From: Agrobacterium rosae | GTDB lineage: Bacteria > Pseudomonadota > Alphaproteobacteria > Rhizobiales > Rhizobiaceae | Assembly (NCBI RefSeq): GCF_002915175.1 | Contig: NZ_NXEJ01000005.1 | Coordinates: 124,001-188,000 of the forward strand | Direction: 5' to 3' | Length of the DNA stretch: 64,000 nucleotides | Shown here: one piece after another, positions 1 through 8,670 of the stretch | Position numbering within the stretch: the stretch's first letter is position 1 | Layout of the letters: each line of letters begins with the position of its first letter | Made by a program: the position numbers and the translations under genes | The notes under the pieces: model-generated | What the model saw: the letters and a program-made list of their open reading frames with translations, nothing else | Told to the model about the DNA's origin: nothing | Database searches by the model: none

Positions 1-120
1 TTGGCGAGACCGTTCAGTTTCATGTCAGCTAGGTGACACATCCCCTGCCCCTGATCTTGGATATGCGTGAGCACCTGCTTGCGAAACATCCGATGGCACG
101 AGCAGCGGGAACACGAGACT

Positions 121-1782
121 ATGGCACTATCATTTCAGACAACTAGAAGCGGACGCAGCATGGTCACACGGCCCGTCATGGGCAGCGTGACGCTCAGTAT
201 CGTAACGGCTCTCTACCTGTTGTTTTTTGCCAACCACACATTTTGGGCGAAGATACATACCTATCTCTCTGCCTACCCCGTTGCCATTTTTGGGCTTTAC
301 ATTGCAATGAGTGCCGCGTTCTCCGCTGTGTTCATTCTGTTTTCCGTCAAATATCTGACCAAGCCCATCTTTGCCGTGTTGATCATCATTGCTGCCGTAT
401 CCTCCTGGTTCATGGACCGGTTCGGCGCGGTGATCGATAGTGACATGGTGCGTAACGCTTTCGAAACGACGCAGGCGGAAGCAGGTAACCTGATGACACC
501 CGGCTTTGCCCTTCACCTCGCGCTCTTTGCGGGCATTCCCATCATCTTGTTGGCAATCATCAAGATCGACCACAGGCCGTTCTTCAGCAAATTCCTGTGG
601 AACATGGCCAGCATTATCGGCTGTCTGGCCATTGTGTGCGCCGTCGCTGCGGCAAATTCCAAGACATTTACAACGGCAGTTCGCCAGCACAAGGACATTG
701 CCAAAAGCCTCAATCCTTTGACGCCTATTTCCTCCACCGTGCGCTATTTCTCGCAGGCCGATCAGGAAGCAAAGCTCACGGTTTCACCCACTGGCCAGGA
801 CGCCAAGGTGATGCCCGCTCTTGGCGGCGTCACCAAGCCGCGCATCACTGTTATCGTTGCCGGAGAAACCGGGCGCGCGGCCAACTTCTCGCTCAACGGA
901 TATGGCCGCGACACCAACCCTCAGCTGGAAGCGCGCAACGTCGTCTATTTTCCAAGCACGGTCAGCTGCGGCACGGCAACGGCAATCTCCATCCCTTGCA
1001 TGTTCTCCAAATTCACTCGTTCGGAATACAGCCACAGCAAGGCGCTTTCCAACGAAAATCTGCTCGATGTCCTTGTCCATGCGGGCGTAGATGCGCGCTG
1101 GTGGGACAACAACACCGGCAGCAAGAATGTCGCAGACCGCGTTCCCTATTTCGACCTGACCGCAGCGCAGGACCCCAAATTCTGCTCGAGCGGCGAGTGC
1201 CGCGACGACATTTTTCTCGACAGGCTGGATAGCTGGCTGGACGGCGTGACGAAGGATAGCGTCATCGTTCTTCACCAACTCGGAAGCCATGGCCCCACCT
1301 ACCATTTGCGGTACACCGACGAGTTCAGAAAATTCACGCCCGATTGCCAGACTGCCGAATTGCCCGATTGCAAGGATACCGAAATCACCAACGCCTATGA
1401 CAACACCATTCTCTACACCGATCATTTCCTTGCCAGCATCATCGACAAGCTGAAGACTCGCTCGGACAAGTTGGCGACGGGAATGATCTATGCGTCCGAC
1501 CATGGCGAATCGCTGGGAGAGAACGGGATTTATCTCCACGGCGCTCCCTACATTCTGGCACCGGCAGAGCAGACCCACGTACCGTTCCTCGTCTGGTTCG
1601 ACACCGACTTCGCCAAATCGATGGGGCTGGATGGGGATTGCCTTGCGAAAGAAGCCAAAGCAGGCGGGCGCTCCCACGACAACTTCTTCCACAGCATTCT
1701 AAGCATGATGAACGTATCAACCTCTGTGTATGATTCATCGCTGGATGTATTCAGTGCCTGCAAACGCAGACCCACCGCTTGA
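121..1782 (+). CDS. eptA: Lipid A phosphoethanolamine transferase, EptA/PmrC type
   Basis: This inner-membrane enzyme would move phosphoethanolamine from phosphatidylethanolamine to lipid A on the periplasmic side, lowering surface charge and polymyxin sensitivity. About five membrane helices fill residues 20-175, followed by a soluble sulfatase-fold domain. The nucleophile motif GET lies at residues 248-250 with Thr250 as the expected catalytic residue, followed by NFSLNGYGR. Further family motifs are SCGTATAISIPC, HQLGSHGP and SDHGESLGENG. The length (553 aa) fits the family. A frame opens earlier with GTG at 67, but the added 18 residues are polar and unlike a family N-terminus, so ATG 121 is preferred; neither start has a strong ribosome site. 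A response regulator and kinase follow at once, as in pmrCAB. Confidence 0.9.
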   Translation: MALSFQTTRSGRSMVTRPVMGSVTLSIVTALYLLFFANHTFWAKIHTYLSAYPVAIFGLYIAMSAAFSAVFILFSVKYLTKPIFAVLIIIAAVSSWFMDRFGAVIDSDMVRNAFETTQAEAGNLMTPGFALHLALFAGIPIILLAIIKIDHRPFFSKFLWNMASIIGCLAIVCAVAAANSKTFTTAVRQHKDIAKSLNPLTPISSTVRYFSQADQEAKLTVSPTGQDAKVMPALGGVTKPRITVIVAGETGRAANFSLNGYGRDTNPQLEARNVVYFPSTVSCGTATAISIPCMFSKFTRSEYSHSKALSNENLLDVLVHAGVDARWWDNNTGSKNVADRVPYFDLTAAQDPKFCSSGECRDDIFLDRLDSWLDGVTKDSVIVLHQLGSHGPTYHLRYTDEFRKFTPDCQTAELPDCKDTEITNAYDNTILYTDHFLASIIDKLKTRSDKLATGMIYASDHGESLGENGIYLHGAPYILAPAEQTHVPFLVWFDTDFAKSMGLDGDCLAKEAKAGGRSHDNFFHSILSMMNVSTSVYDSSLDVFSACKRRPTA

Positions 1783-1847
1783 CGAGACAAATTGCGAAGC
1801 ATACCCACTCTTTAGCCGTTCTGCATATGGCTGAAAGCGAGGTATGC

Positions 1848-2501
1848 TTGCGCGTTCTACTTGTGGAAGACGATCATGTTCTGGGGGAAGCGCTTCGCGA
1901 CCACGTAGCCGCCGCGGGACATGCGGTAGACTGGTTCAAGACTGTCGCGGACTCCACCGCGGCGACACAGACCGTTGGCTATGGCCTGATACTGCTCGAT
2001 CTTCGATTACCCGATGGCGAAGGCCTTTCCATTCTCAGAGGCCTTCGACAACGCAATGATCCGACACCGGTCATCATTCTGACCGCTCACGATCAGGTTT
2101 CAGACCGCATCGAAGGGCTGAATGCGGGTGCGGATGACTATCTGGTCAAACCCTTTAATCTCGGCGAATTGACCGCGCGCATGCTAGCTGTTTCGCGCCG
2201 TTATGATGGGCGCTCCGAACCGGTTGTGAAACTGCCGGGTATCGAGATCAATCAGGTGGCACGCAACATCGTCGTCAATGGCAATGCCCTCACACTCAGC
2301 GCAAGAGAGTGGGCGGTTCTGGAAAAGCTCGTAGAGCGCCCCGGAGCCGTTGTCTCCAAAGCGCAATTGCATGAGACGCTCTATGAATTCGGCGCAGAAA
2401 TCGAAAGCAACACCGTCGAGGTCTATGTAAGCAGATTGCGCAAGAAAATCGGCTCTGACAGGGTGGAGACGGTGCGTGGCCTTGGTTACACGATCAGGTA
2501 G
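1848..2501 (+). CDS. OmpR-family response regulator (PmrA/QseB/TctD-like)
   Basis: A two-component response regulator of 217 aa. The receiver domain begins with RVLLVEDD (acidic pocket Asp8-Asp9), has the phospho-acceptor at Asp51 in ILLDLRLPDGEG, and Lys in YLVKPFNLGEL. The C-terminal half is an OmpR winged helix ending VETVRGLGYTIR. The frame is open from TTG 1779, overlapping the eptA stop, and an in-frame ATG lies at 1827. TTG 1848 is chosen because family proteins usually begin directly with M-R-V-L-L-V-E-D-D and an AGCGAGG ribosome site ends about 5 bases upstream. ATG 1827 is the alternative. The gene lies between eptA and the kinase and probably controls eptA. Confidence 0.9.
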   Translation: MRVLLVEDDHVLGEALRDHVAAAGHAVDWFKTVADSTAATQTVGYGLILLDLRLPDGEGLSILRGLRQRNDPTPVIILTAHDQVSDRIEGLNAGADDYLVKPFNLGELTARMLAVSRRYDGRSEPVVKLPGIEINQVARNIVVNGNALTLSAREWAVLEKLVERPGAVVSKAQLHETLYEFGAEIESNTVEVYVSRLRKKIGSDRVETVRGLGYTIR

Positions 2502-2505
2502 ACAG

Positions 2506-3852
2506 ATGAAACGTAGCGACAGCATGACCCGTAGAATGGTGATCGCACTGACGAGTGTCGTTGCTCTGTCGTGGCTGATTGCATCGGCGCTCGGCATAAT
2601 GGTGATGCAGGATGAATTTGCGGAAATTTTCGACAGCGGCGTGCAGGAAACCGCCGAACGGCTGTTACCGCTGATCGCCGACGACCTGAAGGAACGCAGC
2701 CCTGAAGCCGAGCGCCGTCTGGTCCAGCCAGCAGATGGCGAAGAATACCTTACCTATCAACTGCGCGACAGCGAAGGCGAAGTGTTGCTTCGTTCACGCG
2801 ACGGTGCTTCCGAACCGTTCGACGTGCCGTTGACGCCCGGTTTTGCCGATACGGCGACACAGCGCATCTTTACGGTGGTCACCGAAGATGGGGGCCTTTA
2901 TTTGCAGATGGCGGATGCCTTCGCCAATCGCCGTGAAGCCATTTTCGAGGCCGGAACCGCTTTGATCCTGCCGCTGCTATTACTGATTCCTGCCAGCATC
3001 GTCGCAGTTATTCTTGTCGTCAGGCGAACTCTGGCTCCTGTCCAGACATTGCGTGACGAAATCGGCCGCAAAGACAGTGGTAACATGGCTCCGGTGGACG
3101 CCACCCATCTTCCCGGAGAGCTGCATCCGATTGCAAGATCGGTCAATCTGTTGCTCGAACGACTGCGTGCGGCACTGGAATCGGAACGCGCCTTTGCGTC
3201 GAACAGCGCTCATGAACTGCGAACGCCCATCGCCGGGGCGCTTGCCCAGGCGCAACGTTTACAGGCTGACATTCCTGCTGAATACGCTCCGCGTGTCGAC
3301 CAGATCGAGCGGTCCCTGTCGCATCTGGCTCAGCTGGCAGAAAAACTTTTGCAAATGTCCCGAGCAGAAGCAGGTATTGGCGCATCCGATGTGGAGATTG
3401 ACCTGCTGCCCATCGTCGAGCTTGTTCTGGAGGATATAGGACGTTCGGAGACTGGTGAAGGCCGCATTCGCTTGCATCTGCCATCGGACGGCGGCCTATA
3501 TGGCATGATCAACAGCGACGCCTTTGGCATCGTCGTGCGCAATCTGGTCGAAAACGCGCTGGTTCACAGCCCAGTGGGCAGTGTTGTCCATGTGCATATT
3601 GACGGTGATAACTCTCTTCGTGTCATCAACGAAAGCGTCGTCATCGATCCTGCGCTTTTGCCCAAGCTGACGACACGTTTTACCAGAGGCGCGACACAGG
3701 CAACCGGATCAGGCCTCGGGCTTGCCATCGTCAAGCACCTCGTTGCGCAAATGAACGGCTCCCTCGCTTTGTCCTCTCCAGCGGCTGGGCATAATGATGG
3801 CTTTGAAGCGAAGATTTCGCTGCTGGCGATAAAAGCGGGTAAAACGATATGA
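2506..3852 (+). CDS. Sensor histidine kinase (PmrB/QseC-like)
   Basis: The membrane sensor partner of the preceding regulator, 448 aa. One N-terminal membrane helix (about residues 10-32) and a second one (LILPLLLLIPASIVAVILVV) flank a periplasmic sensor of roughly 120 residues. A HAMP-like linker leads to the H box NSAHELRTP, then an N box NLVENALVHSP and a G box GSGLGLAIVKHL of the HATPase domain. The regulator stop ends at 2501 and ATG 2506 follows after four bases, so the two are co-transcribed. The frame could open earlier at TTG 2476 inside the regulator, but ATG 2506 fits the operon spacing. The signal sensed cannot be read from the sequence. Confidence 0.9.
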   Translation: MKRSDSMTRRMVIALTSVVALSWLIASALGIMVMQDEFAEIFDSGVQETAERLLPLIADDLKERSPEAERRLVQPADGEEYLTYQLRDSEGEVLLRSRDGASEPFDVPLTPGFADTATQRIFTVVTEDGGLYLQMADAFANRREAIFEAGTALILPLLLLIPASIVAVILVVRRTLAPVQTLRDEIGRKDSGNMAPVDATHLPGELHPIARSVNLLLERLRAALESERAFASNSAHELRTPIAGALAQAQRLQADIPAEYAPRVDQIERSLSHLAQLAEKLLQMSRAEAGIGASDVEIDLLPIVELVLEDIGRSETGEGRIRLHLPSDGGLYGMINSDAFGIVVRNLVENALVHSPVGSVVHVHIDGDNSLRVINESVVIDPALLPKLTTRFTRGATQATGSGLGLAIVKHLVAQMNGSLALSSPAAGHNDGFEAKISLLAIKAGKTI

Positions 3853-3881
3853 AAGCCAATTCCTAAATTGCTTTCATATCG
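3845..3881 (+). terminator. Hairpin overlapping the end of the kinase gene
   Basis: A perfect 12-base inverted repeat, CGATATGAAAGC at 3845-3856 and GCTTTCATATCG at 3870-3881, with AATT/AATT inside the loop able to extend the pairing. The left arm contains the kinase stop codon (TGA 3850-3852). There is no T-tract after it, so it may be a processing or stability stem rather than an intrinsic terminator. Confidence 0.5.
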
Positions 3882-3901
3882 CCCGCATTCTATCAAATTG
3901 C

Positions 3902-5005
3902 ATGCTTTACGATGTTAATCGACTGCACTTGGACAGATTGATCCTGCCATGCACCCGCGCGACAGAAGCGTTGGCGCGGCTGGATGAGCGCATTTCCCGC
4001 TCATCCTTCGGTCGAGGCTTTCTCGAGCGGCAGGATTTTCTTGACGCCGCATCGTCCCTATGGATCGATGGCGAACTCGTTCACATCGAAGATCTGGTTC
4101 TCCACGACGCCCATATGGATATTCGTGCGCCCACCCACGAAATGGCGATTGCCAGCCGCATATTGCGCGCCCGCCGTCAGATATCCAGCAATGAGCCGAA
4201 ATGGGCGTTGAGCCCAGCGGGCTTGTCCCGCTTGCGTGGCGAGGAAGCGACAACCCTGCCAGCAACAAAGGAGCCCGGCCCCTTACCAACCCGCGATGAA
4301 GCCTTGACAGACGACGATGCGGATATGGCGCTCAGCGATGAATTATCGACCATCGACCGTCTGTTGGCTCGAAGCACAGCAACTCTTGAAGCCATAACCA
4401 AGGACGAGAGCCGATCGACCTCCAAGACCGAAAACAACATCATCCGCGATCCGGACTGGAATGAGGACGAGCGGCTTGGCGAATGGCAAACGGTCCTGAA
4501 AAGCAGCGCCGGACTTCCTGCCGTATTGCGTGCAGTGATCGCACTCGACGCCTGGTATAAACTAGAGGTGTTGCAGCGCAGCCCTTGGCTTGGCCGTCAA
4601 TTCGCCGCCGCCCTCTTACGACAGGAGGGTCTCACTTTGTCCCATCTGTCCGCGTTCAACACAGGTTTGAAAGCCGTTCCCCGTGAGCGGCGTAACGCGA
4701 GCGGCCAGCCGGAACGGCTCATTGCTTTTCTGGATAGTATCCACGAAGCGGCAACCCTCGGCCTGAAAGAGCACGACAGGTTGCTGAACGCGAAGACCCG
4801 CATGGAACGCAGGCTTGTTGGCCGAAGATCGAATTCTCGCCTGCCTGATCTGATCGAACTCGTTTTGGCGAGGCCAGTCGTTTCCACGTCCATGATCGTC
4901 CAAGCACTCGGCACCACGCCTCAAGGGGCTGTAGGCCTCGCTAACCAGCTGGAACTGCGCGAAATGACCGGGCGTGGACGCTTTCGTGCCTGGGGCGTGC
5001 TTTAA
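3902..5005 (+). CDS. RHE_PE00001-type protein (DUF1612 plus HTH domain)
   Basis: A 367-residue soluble protein. The N-terminal third (LHLDRLILPCTRATEAL and FLDAASSLWIDGELVHIEDLVLHD) matches my recollection of the rhizobial DUF1612 family, whose members also carry a C-terminal helix-turn-helix. Residues about 300-350 (VVSTSMIVQALGTTPQGAVGLANQL) look like that HTH. Family members are scattered over rhizobial replicons and plasmids and their role is not known to me. It starts 49 bases after the kinase, with ATG at 3902, and ends before a bidirectional terminator. DNA binding is inferred from the HTH only. Confidence 0.75.
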   Translation: MLYDVNRLHLDRLILPCTRATEALARLDERISRSSFGRGFLERQDFLDAASSLWIDGELVHIEDLVLHDAHMDIRAPTHEMAIASRILRARRQISSNEPKWALSPAGLSRLRGEEATTLPATKEPGPLPTRDEALTDDDADMALSDELSTIDRLLARSTATLEAITKDESRSTSKTENNIIRDPDWNEDERLGEWQTVLKSSAGLPAVLRAVIALDAWYKLEVLQRSPWLGRQFAAALLRQEGLTLSHLSAFNTGLKAVPRERRNASGQPERLIAFLDSIHEAATLGLKEHDRLLNAKTRMERRLVGRRSNSRLPDLIELVLARPVVSTSMIVQALGTTPQGAVGLANQLELREMTGRGRFRAWGVL

Positions 5006-5027
5006 TTATAATCCGGCTCCCAAACGC

Positions 5028-5058
5028 AAAACCGCCCGCGACAAGCACGGGCGGTTTT
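5028..5058. terminator. Bidirectional intrinsic terminator
   Basis: A perfect 11-base inverted repeat AAAACCGCCCG / CGGGCGGTTTT with a 9-base loop. It sits between two convergent genes (ending at 5005 and 5105). The A-tract on one side and T-tract on the other let it serve both strands. Confidence 0.9.
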
Positions 5059-5104
5059 GGTTACTCCGTCAGCAATTCATCCGGCTGTCGGACATTCAAA
5101 TGGC

Positions 5105-7027
5105 TCAGAACTCTTCCCAGTCAGACTTGACGGCGGCGTTGCCATTGAAGGCAGATGCAATCTTGCGGCCCAGTGCGCGGGCTGGTGATTGAACCGGACG
5201 CTCGACTGGCGTTGCCGCGCGAACCAGTGCTTCGTAACCGCCACCCAGCTTGAACTGGCCAAGCAAATGGTTCAGCGATGCTGCTTCACGCGCCAGACCA
5301 TGGCTGGCCGCCGTCTGCTCTTCCACCATCGCTGCGTTCTTCTGCGTGTCCTGGTCCATCTGGTTCACAGCCGTGTTGATCTGCTGCAGGCCGGAGGACT
5401 GTTCCTGCGCCGCATCCACGATAGCCACCACGTGACGGTTGATTTCCTGCACTTCGGTGACGATGGTTTCCAGCGCGCGGCCGGTTTCACCAACCAGCTG
5501 TACGCCCTGCTGAACCTGGTCGTTCGAGGTCGTGATCAACGCCTTGATTTCCTTGGCAGCCTTTGCAGAGCGCTGCGCCAGTTCACGCACTTCCTGTGCC
5601 ACCACCGCAAAGCCCTTGCCTGCTTCACCGGCACGGGCCGCTTCCACACCGGCGTTGAGCGCCAGCAGGTTGGTCTGGAAGGCGATCTCATCGATGACAC
5701 TGATGATGTTGGAAATCTCCGACGAGGACTTCTCGATCTGCTCCATAGCAACAACGGCCTTGCGAACGACATCGCCGGACTGCTCAGCACCAGTGCGGGC
5801 TCTCGCCACCAGCTGACCGGCTTCCTGGGCACGTTTGGTCGAGTCCTTCACCGTGGTGGTGATTTCTTCCAGCGCTGCTGCAGTCTCCTCAACTGACGCG
5901 GCCTGCTGTTCCGTGCGCTTGGCCAGATCGTCGGCAGCGGAGCGGATTTCGTTGGCACCGGCATCGATACCACGAGCATTTTCAGCCACACGGCTCAGAG
6001 CCGTCTGAAGTTTCTCGGCAGAACCGTTGAAGTTCTCGCGGACCTTGTCCAGATGTGCGGCAAAGGGCTGGCTGATGCGGAACGAGAGATCGCCATCCGA
6101 CAGGCGTGACAGGGCATCGGCGAGATTATCGACGGCAAAGCTGGTGTCGGCTGCTTCTCTGGCTTTCTGCTCTTCACGCGCCATCCGCTCTTTTTCGGAC
6201 AGGCTGCGGTTTGCTTCAGCTTCGGCCTCAAGACGGATGCGCTCGAGAGCGTTGTCGCGGAAAACGGCCACCGCTTCAGCCATCTGACCAACCTCGTCAC
6301 GACGATTGAGCCCGGCAACCTCTTCTTGAGTCTGTCCATTGGCAAGAGACACCATACGGCTACGCAAGCGATCGATCGGACCGGTGATTCCACGAGCAGA
6401 CACGAACAGCGCAAGGACGATTGCAGCCAAAAACAGCAGGCCCAGAGCGACAAGCGTCGTGAGGATTGTGGAGTTGGTCTGATCGCTCAATGCATCCGAC
6501 TTTTCCGTAACGACAGCAAGATTGCGTTCGCTGATCACGCGGATATCGCTGCGCCATTGGTCAATTTGCGGTCCAACCTCTACGAGAATTTTGCGGGCTG
6601 TCCGAAAATCACCCGTCTTCGCGACCTGCCAGACCTGGTCCGTCAATGTGGAGATCGCGTTTGTTCGCGAAATGAATGTGTCGATCTCACCAGCCATCTC
6701 CGGCAGGAGCTTCTTTGCACTTTCAAGGCGGCGGATCGTGGTCGCGACATCGGACTTATAACCCTCTTCCACTTTTGAGGTATTGGCCGATTGTTCACGC
6801 AGCATCAGTCCCAACGTGGTGTCGTAACCCAGCGACACCAACGCTGTATTGGCGCGGAACAACTCCGTCGATCCAATAGCGTTGTTCGAGATAAAATCCG
6901 AATAGCTGGTGTCAGCGTTTTTGTAGTTGTTGGACACAAGGCCAACACCCACTAAACCGATGAGTGCAACTGGAACGATGAGAGAAAGCACCTTGGTGCG
7001 AATTTTTGCATTTTGCAGAAAAGACAT
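5105..7027 (-). CDS. Methyl-accepting chemotaxis protein
   Basis: A transmembrane chemoreceptor of 640 aa. A first membrane helix (about residues 13-32) and a second (about 190-212, LLFLAAIVLALFV) enclose a helical periplasmic sensor of the four-helix-bundle type. A HAMP domain follows (GPIDRLRSRMVSLANG), with a second HAMP-like segment near LADALSRLSDGDLSFRI, as is usual in rhizobial receptors. The signalling tip has the conserved EIAFQTNLLALNAGVEAARAG stretch. The last five residues, DWEEF, fit the CheR/CheB tethering pentapeptide, so adaptation by methylation is expected. The ligand is unknown. The gene stands alone, convergent with the DUF1612 gene and terminated by the shared hairpin. 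Confidence 0.93.
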   Translation of the reverse strand: MSFLQNAKIRTKVLSLIVPVALIGLVGVGLVSNNYKNADTSYSDFISNNAIGSTELFRANTALVSLGYDTTLGLMLREQSANTSKVEEGYKSDVATTIRRLESAKKLLPEMAGEIDTFISRTNAISTLTDQVWQVAKTGDFRTARKILVEVGPQIDQWRSDIRVISERNLAVVTEKSDALSDQTNSTILTTLVALGLLFLAAIVLALFVSARGITGPIDRLRSRMVSLANGQTQEEVAGLNRRDEVGQMAEAVAVFRDNALERIRLEAEAEANRSLSEKERMAREEQKAREAADTSFAVDNLADALSRLSDGDLSFRISQPFAAHLDKVRENFNGSAEKLQTALSRVAENARGIDAGANEIRSAADDLAKRTEQQAASVEETAAALEEITTTVKDSTKRAQEAGQLVARARTGAEQSGDVVRKAVVAMEQIEKSSSEISNIISVIDEIAFQTNLLALNAGVEAARAGEAGKGFAVVAQEVRELAQRSAKAAKEIKALITTSNDQVQQGVQLVGETGRALETIVTEVQEINRHVVAIVDAAQEQSSGLQQINTAVNQMDQDTQKNAAMVEEQTAASHGLAREAASLNHLLGQFKLGGGYEALVRAATPVERPVQSPARALGRKIASAFNGNAAVKSDWEEF

Positions 7028-7356
7028 GGGGCCTCAGTGAGTGTTTCAATGAAACCGGCAAAACACATTATATGACGTCACAAAATCGTGAGCGTCCAGC
7101 ATCGTGCTGCCAGAAACTGAATGCACTTCATCATGAAGCGGCTGCGAGTTTCATGTTCTGAAGCAAAAGAATTTAAACCGGGTTAAAAGAATTCGTTAAA
7201 CAGGGTAATTATTCAATATAATCAACACACTTAGAGTGAAAATGCACTACACCACATGCATAACGTTTACTCACGTTACGTAAGCTTTCAGCCCTAACGT
7301 AAGCAAAAAACGGAGCAATATTCGGCATCATTTTCCAGTCTGACGCCAAGCTGACA
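7028..7356. other. Intergenic region upstream of the chemoreceptor
   Basis: No gene seen. This AT-rich stretch holds the promoter side of the leftward chemoreceptor gene and the 3' side of the secretion gene at 7357. It contains the palindrome TGACGTCA (7074-7081), the palindrome TTACGTAA (7276-7283), and two copies of ACGTAAGC at 7278-7285 and 7297-7304, 19 bases apart. Their roles are unknown. Confidence 0.5.
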
Positions 7357-8670
7357 TCACTCCTCACGGAATGCTCGCGTGATTTGATCCGAGAGTGGTT
7401 TCAGCAGATAGGACAACGCTGTCCGGTCTTCGGTTTTGATCATCGCCTCCGCTGGCATGCCGGAAACAAGTCTCAGGCCCTTCAGCTTTGTCAACTCCAG
7501 TTCCGCAACCGTGAGGCGCACGACATAAGAAGATGTTCCAGTTCGCTCGTTCGTGTTCAGATCGGCGGCAATACGGGTCACATGCGCCTTGAGTTGCGGT
7601 GTCGTTCGCTGGTTGAAGGCGGACATGCGCAACATCGCCTCATGGCCAAGGCTGATCTGGTCAATGTCCTTTGGCGCTATCTGTACCTCGAGTGTCAATT
7701 CGTCGCTCTCGGGTACGATGGACATAATGGTCTCGGCCGGACTGATAACCCCGCCGACGGTATGAACGGTGAGTTGATGGACGGTGCCAGATTGCGGCGC
7801 GGTGATATCGATGCGCTTGAGACTGTCTTCGGCGGAAATCTTGCGCTCGACATATTCACCGATCTGCGCCTGAACGTCTGCCAACTCGCTGCCGACCTCG
7901 GCCTTCTGATCCTGATCGATCTGGAGTATCTGCAATCTCGTTTCGGAAATCTTGCCCGCCGCCTGTGCCTGATAGGCTATCTTTTCGCCCCACTCTCCAC
8001 CGAAGGTCGCCGCTTGCGTCTTCAAGCTGTTGAGACGTTGATCGGACACGACGCCCTGTTGCCTCAGCGCGTTCAAAGATGCGATCTCGTTGTTTAAAAC
8101 AGTCATGCCGTCCGCATAGGCCGTCTCTTGCGCTTTCAACCCCTCGATTTCATGCCGGAATTGCACGACGCGCTCTGCCAGTTGAGCCTTCTTGCCGTCA
8201 CGAGATTGTTTGCGGAACGCGAACAGCCGCGTCTCGCTGTGAATGGCGGATGCTACGTCGACATTTTGTGCACGCGCCAGAAGGCTCGTTGGAAAGACGA
8301 TCTCCGCAAGGTCGTCCCGCTCGGCCTCCAGACGCGCCTGCCGCGCCGTCAGCTCATCCAGCCGTTTGGTCACGATTGCAAGATTGGCACGGGTCTGCGT
8401 GGAGTCCAACCGCATGAGAATGTCCCCGGCTTTCACCACATCGCCCTCGTGGACGAGGATTTCTCCCACCACGCCGCCGGTGGGATGCTGTACTTTCTTG
8501 ACGTAGGAATCGACCACGAAATGTCCCGAAGCGACCACCGCTCCCGAGAGTGTTGCGACGGATGCCCAGGCTCCTGCACCACCCAGCAGCACGACGCCGA
8601 CCACAAGCCCCGCTACCAAATGGTGCCGGATGGACCTCGAAACATCGAAACCGTCAACGCTTGGCATCAT
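7357..8670 (-). CDS. Type I secretion membrane fusion protein, HlyD/PrsE family
   Basis: The periplasmic adaptor of a type I secretion system, linking the inner-membrane ABC protein to an outer-membrane TolC channel. After a short cytoplasmic tail there is one membrane helix (LVAGLVVGVVLLGGAGAWA), a lipoyl-like half domain (SYVKKVQHPTGGVVGEILVHEGD), a long coiled coil, and a second half domain plus beta barrel (TAPQSGTVHQLTVHTVGG; GMPAEAMIKTEDRT). The length is 437 aa from ATG 8670, which has a GACGAGGGCG ribosome site. The frame is open up to 8757, but that extension lies inside the ABC gene. It overlaps the end of the ABC gene by 17 bases, so translation is probably coupled. Confidence 0.9.
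   Translation of the reverse strand: MMPSVDGFDVSRSIRHHLVAGLVVGVVLLGGAGAWASVATLSGAVVASGHFVVDSYVKKVQHPTGGVVGEILVHEGDVVKAGDILMRLDSTQTRANLAIVTKRLDELTARQARLEAERDDLAEIVFPTSLLARAQNVDVASAIHSETRLFAFRKQSRDGKKAQLAERVVQFRHEIEGLKAQETAYADGMTVLNNEIASLNALRQQGVVSDQRLNSLKTQAATFGGEWGEKIAYQAQAAGKISETRLQILQIDQDQKAEVGSELADVQAQIGEYVERKISAEDSLKRIDITAPQSGTVHQLTVHTVGGVISPAETIMSIVPESDELTLEVQIAPKDIDQISLGHEAMLRMSAFNQRTTPQLKAHVTRIAADLNTNERTGTSSYVVRLTVAELELTKLKGLRLVSGMPAEAMIKTEDRTALSYLLKPLSDQITRAFREE

Noticed and set aside
7074-7081. TGACGTCA palindrome
   Set aside because: An 8-base palindrome alone is expected by chance in this length; no second copy or promoter context.
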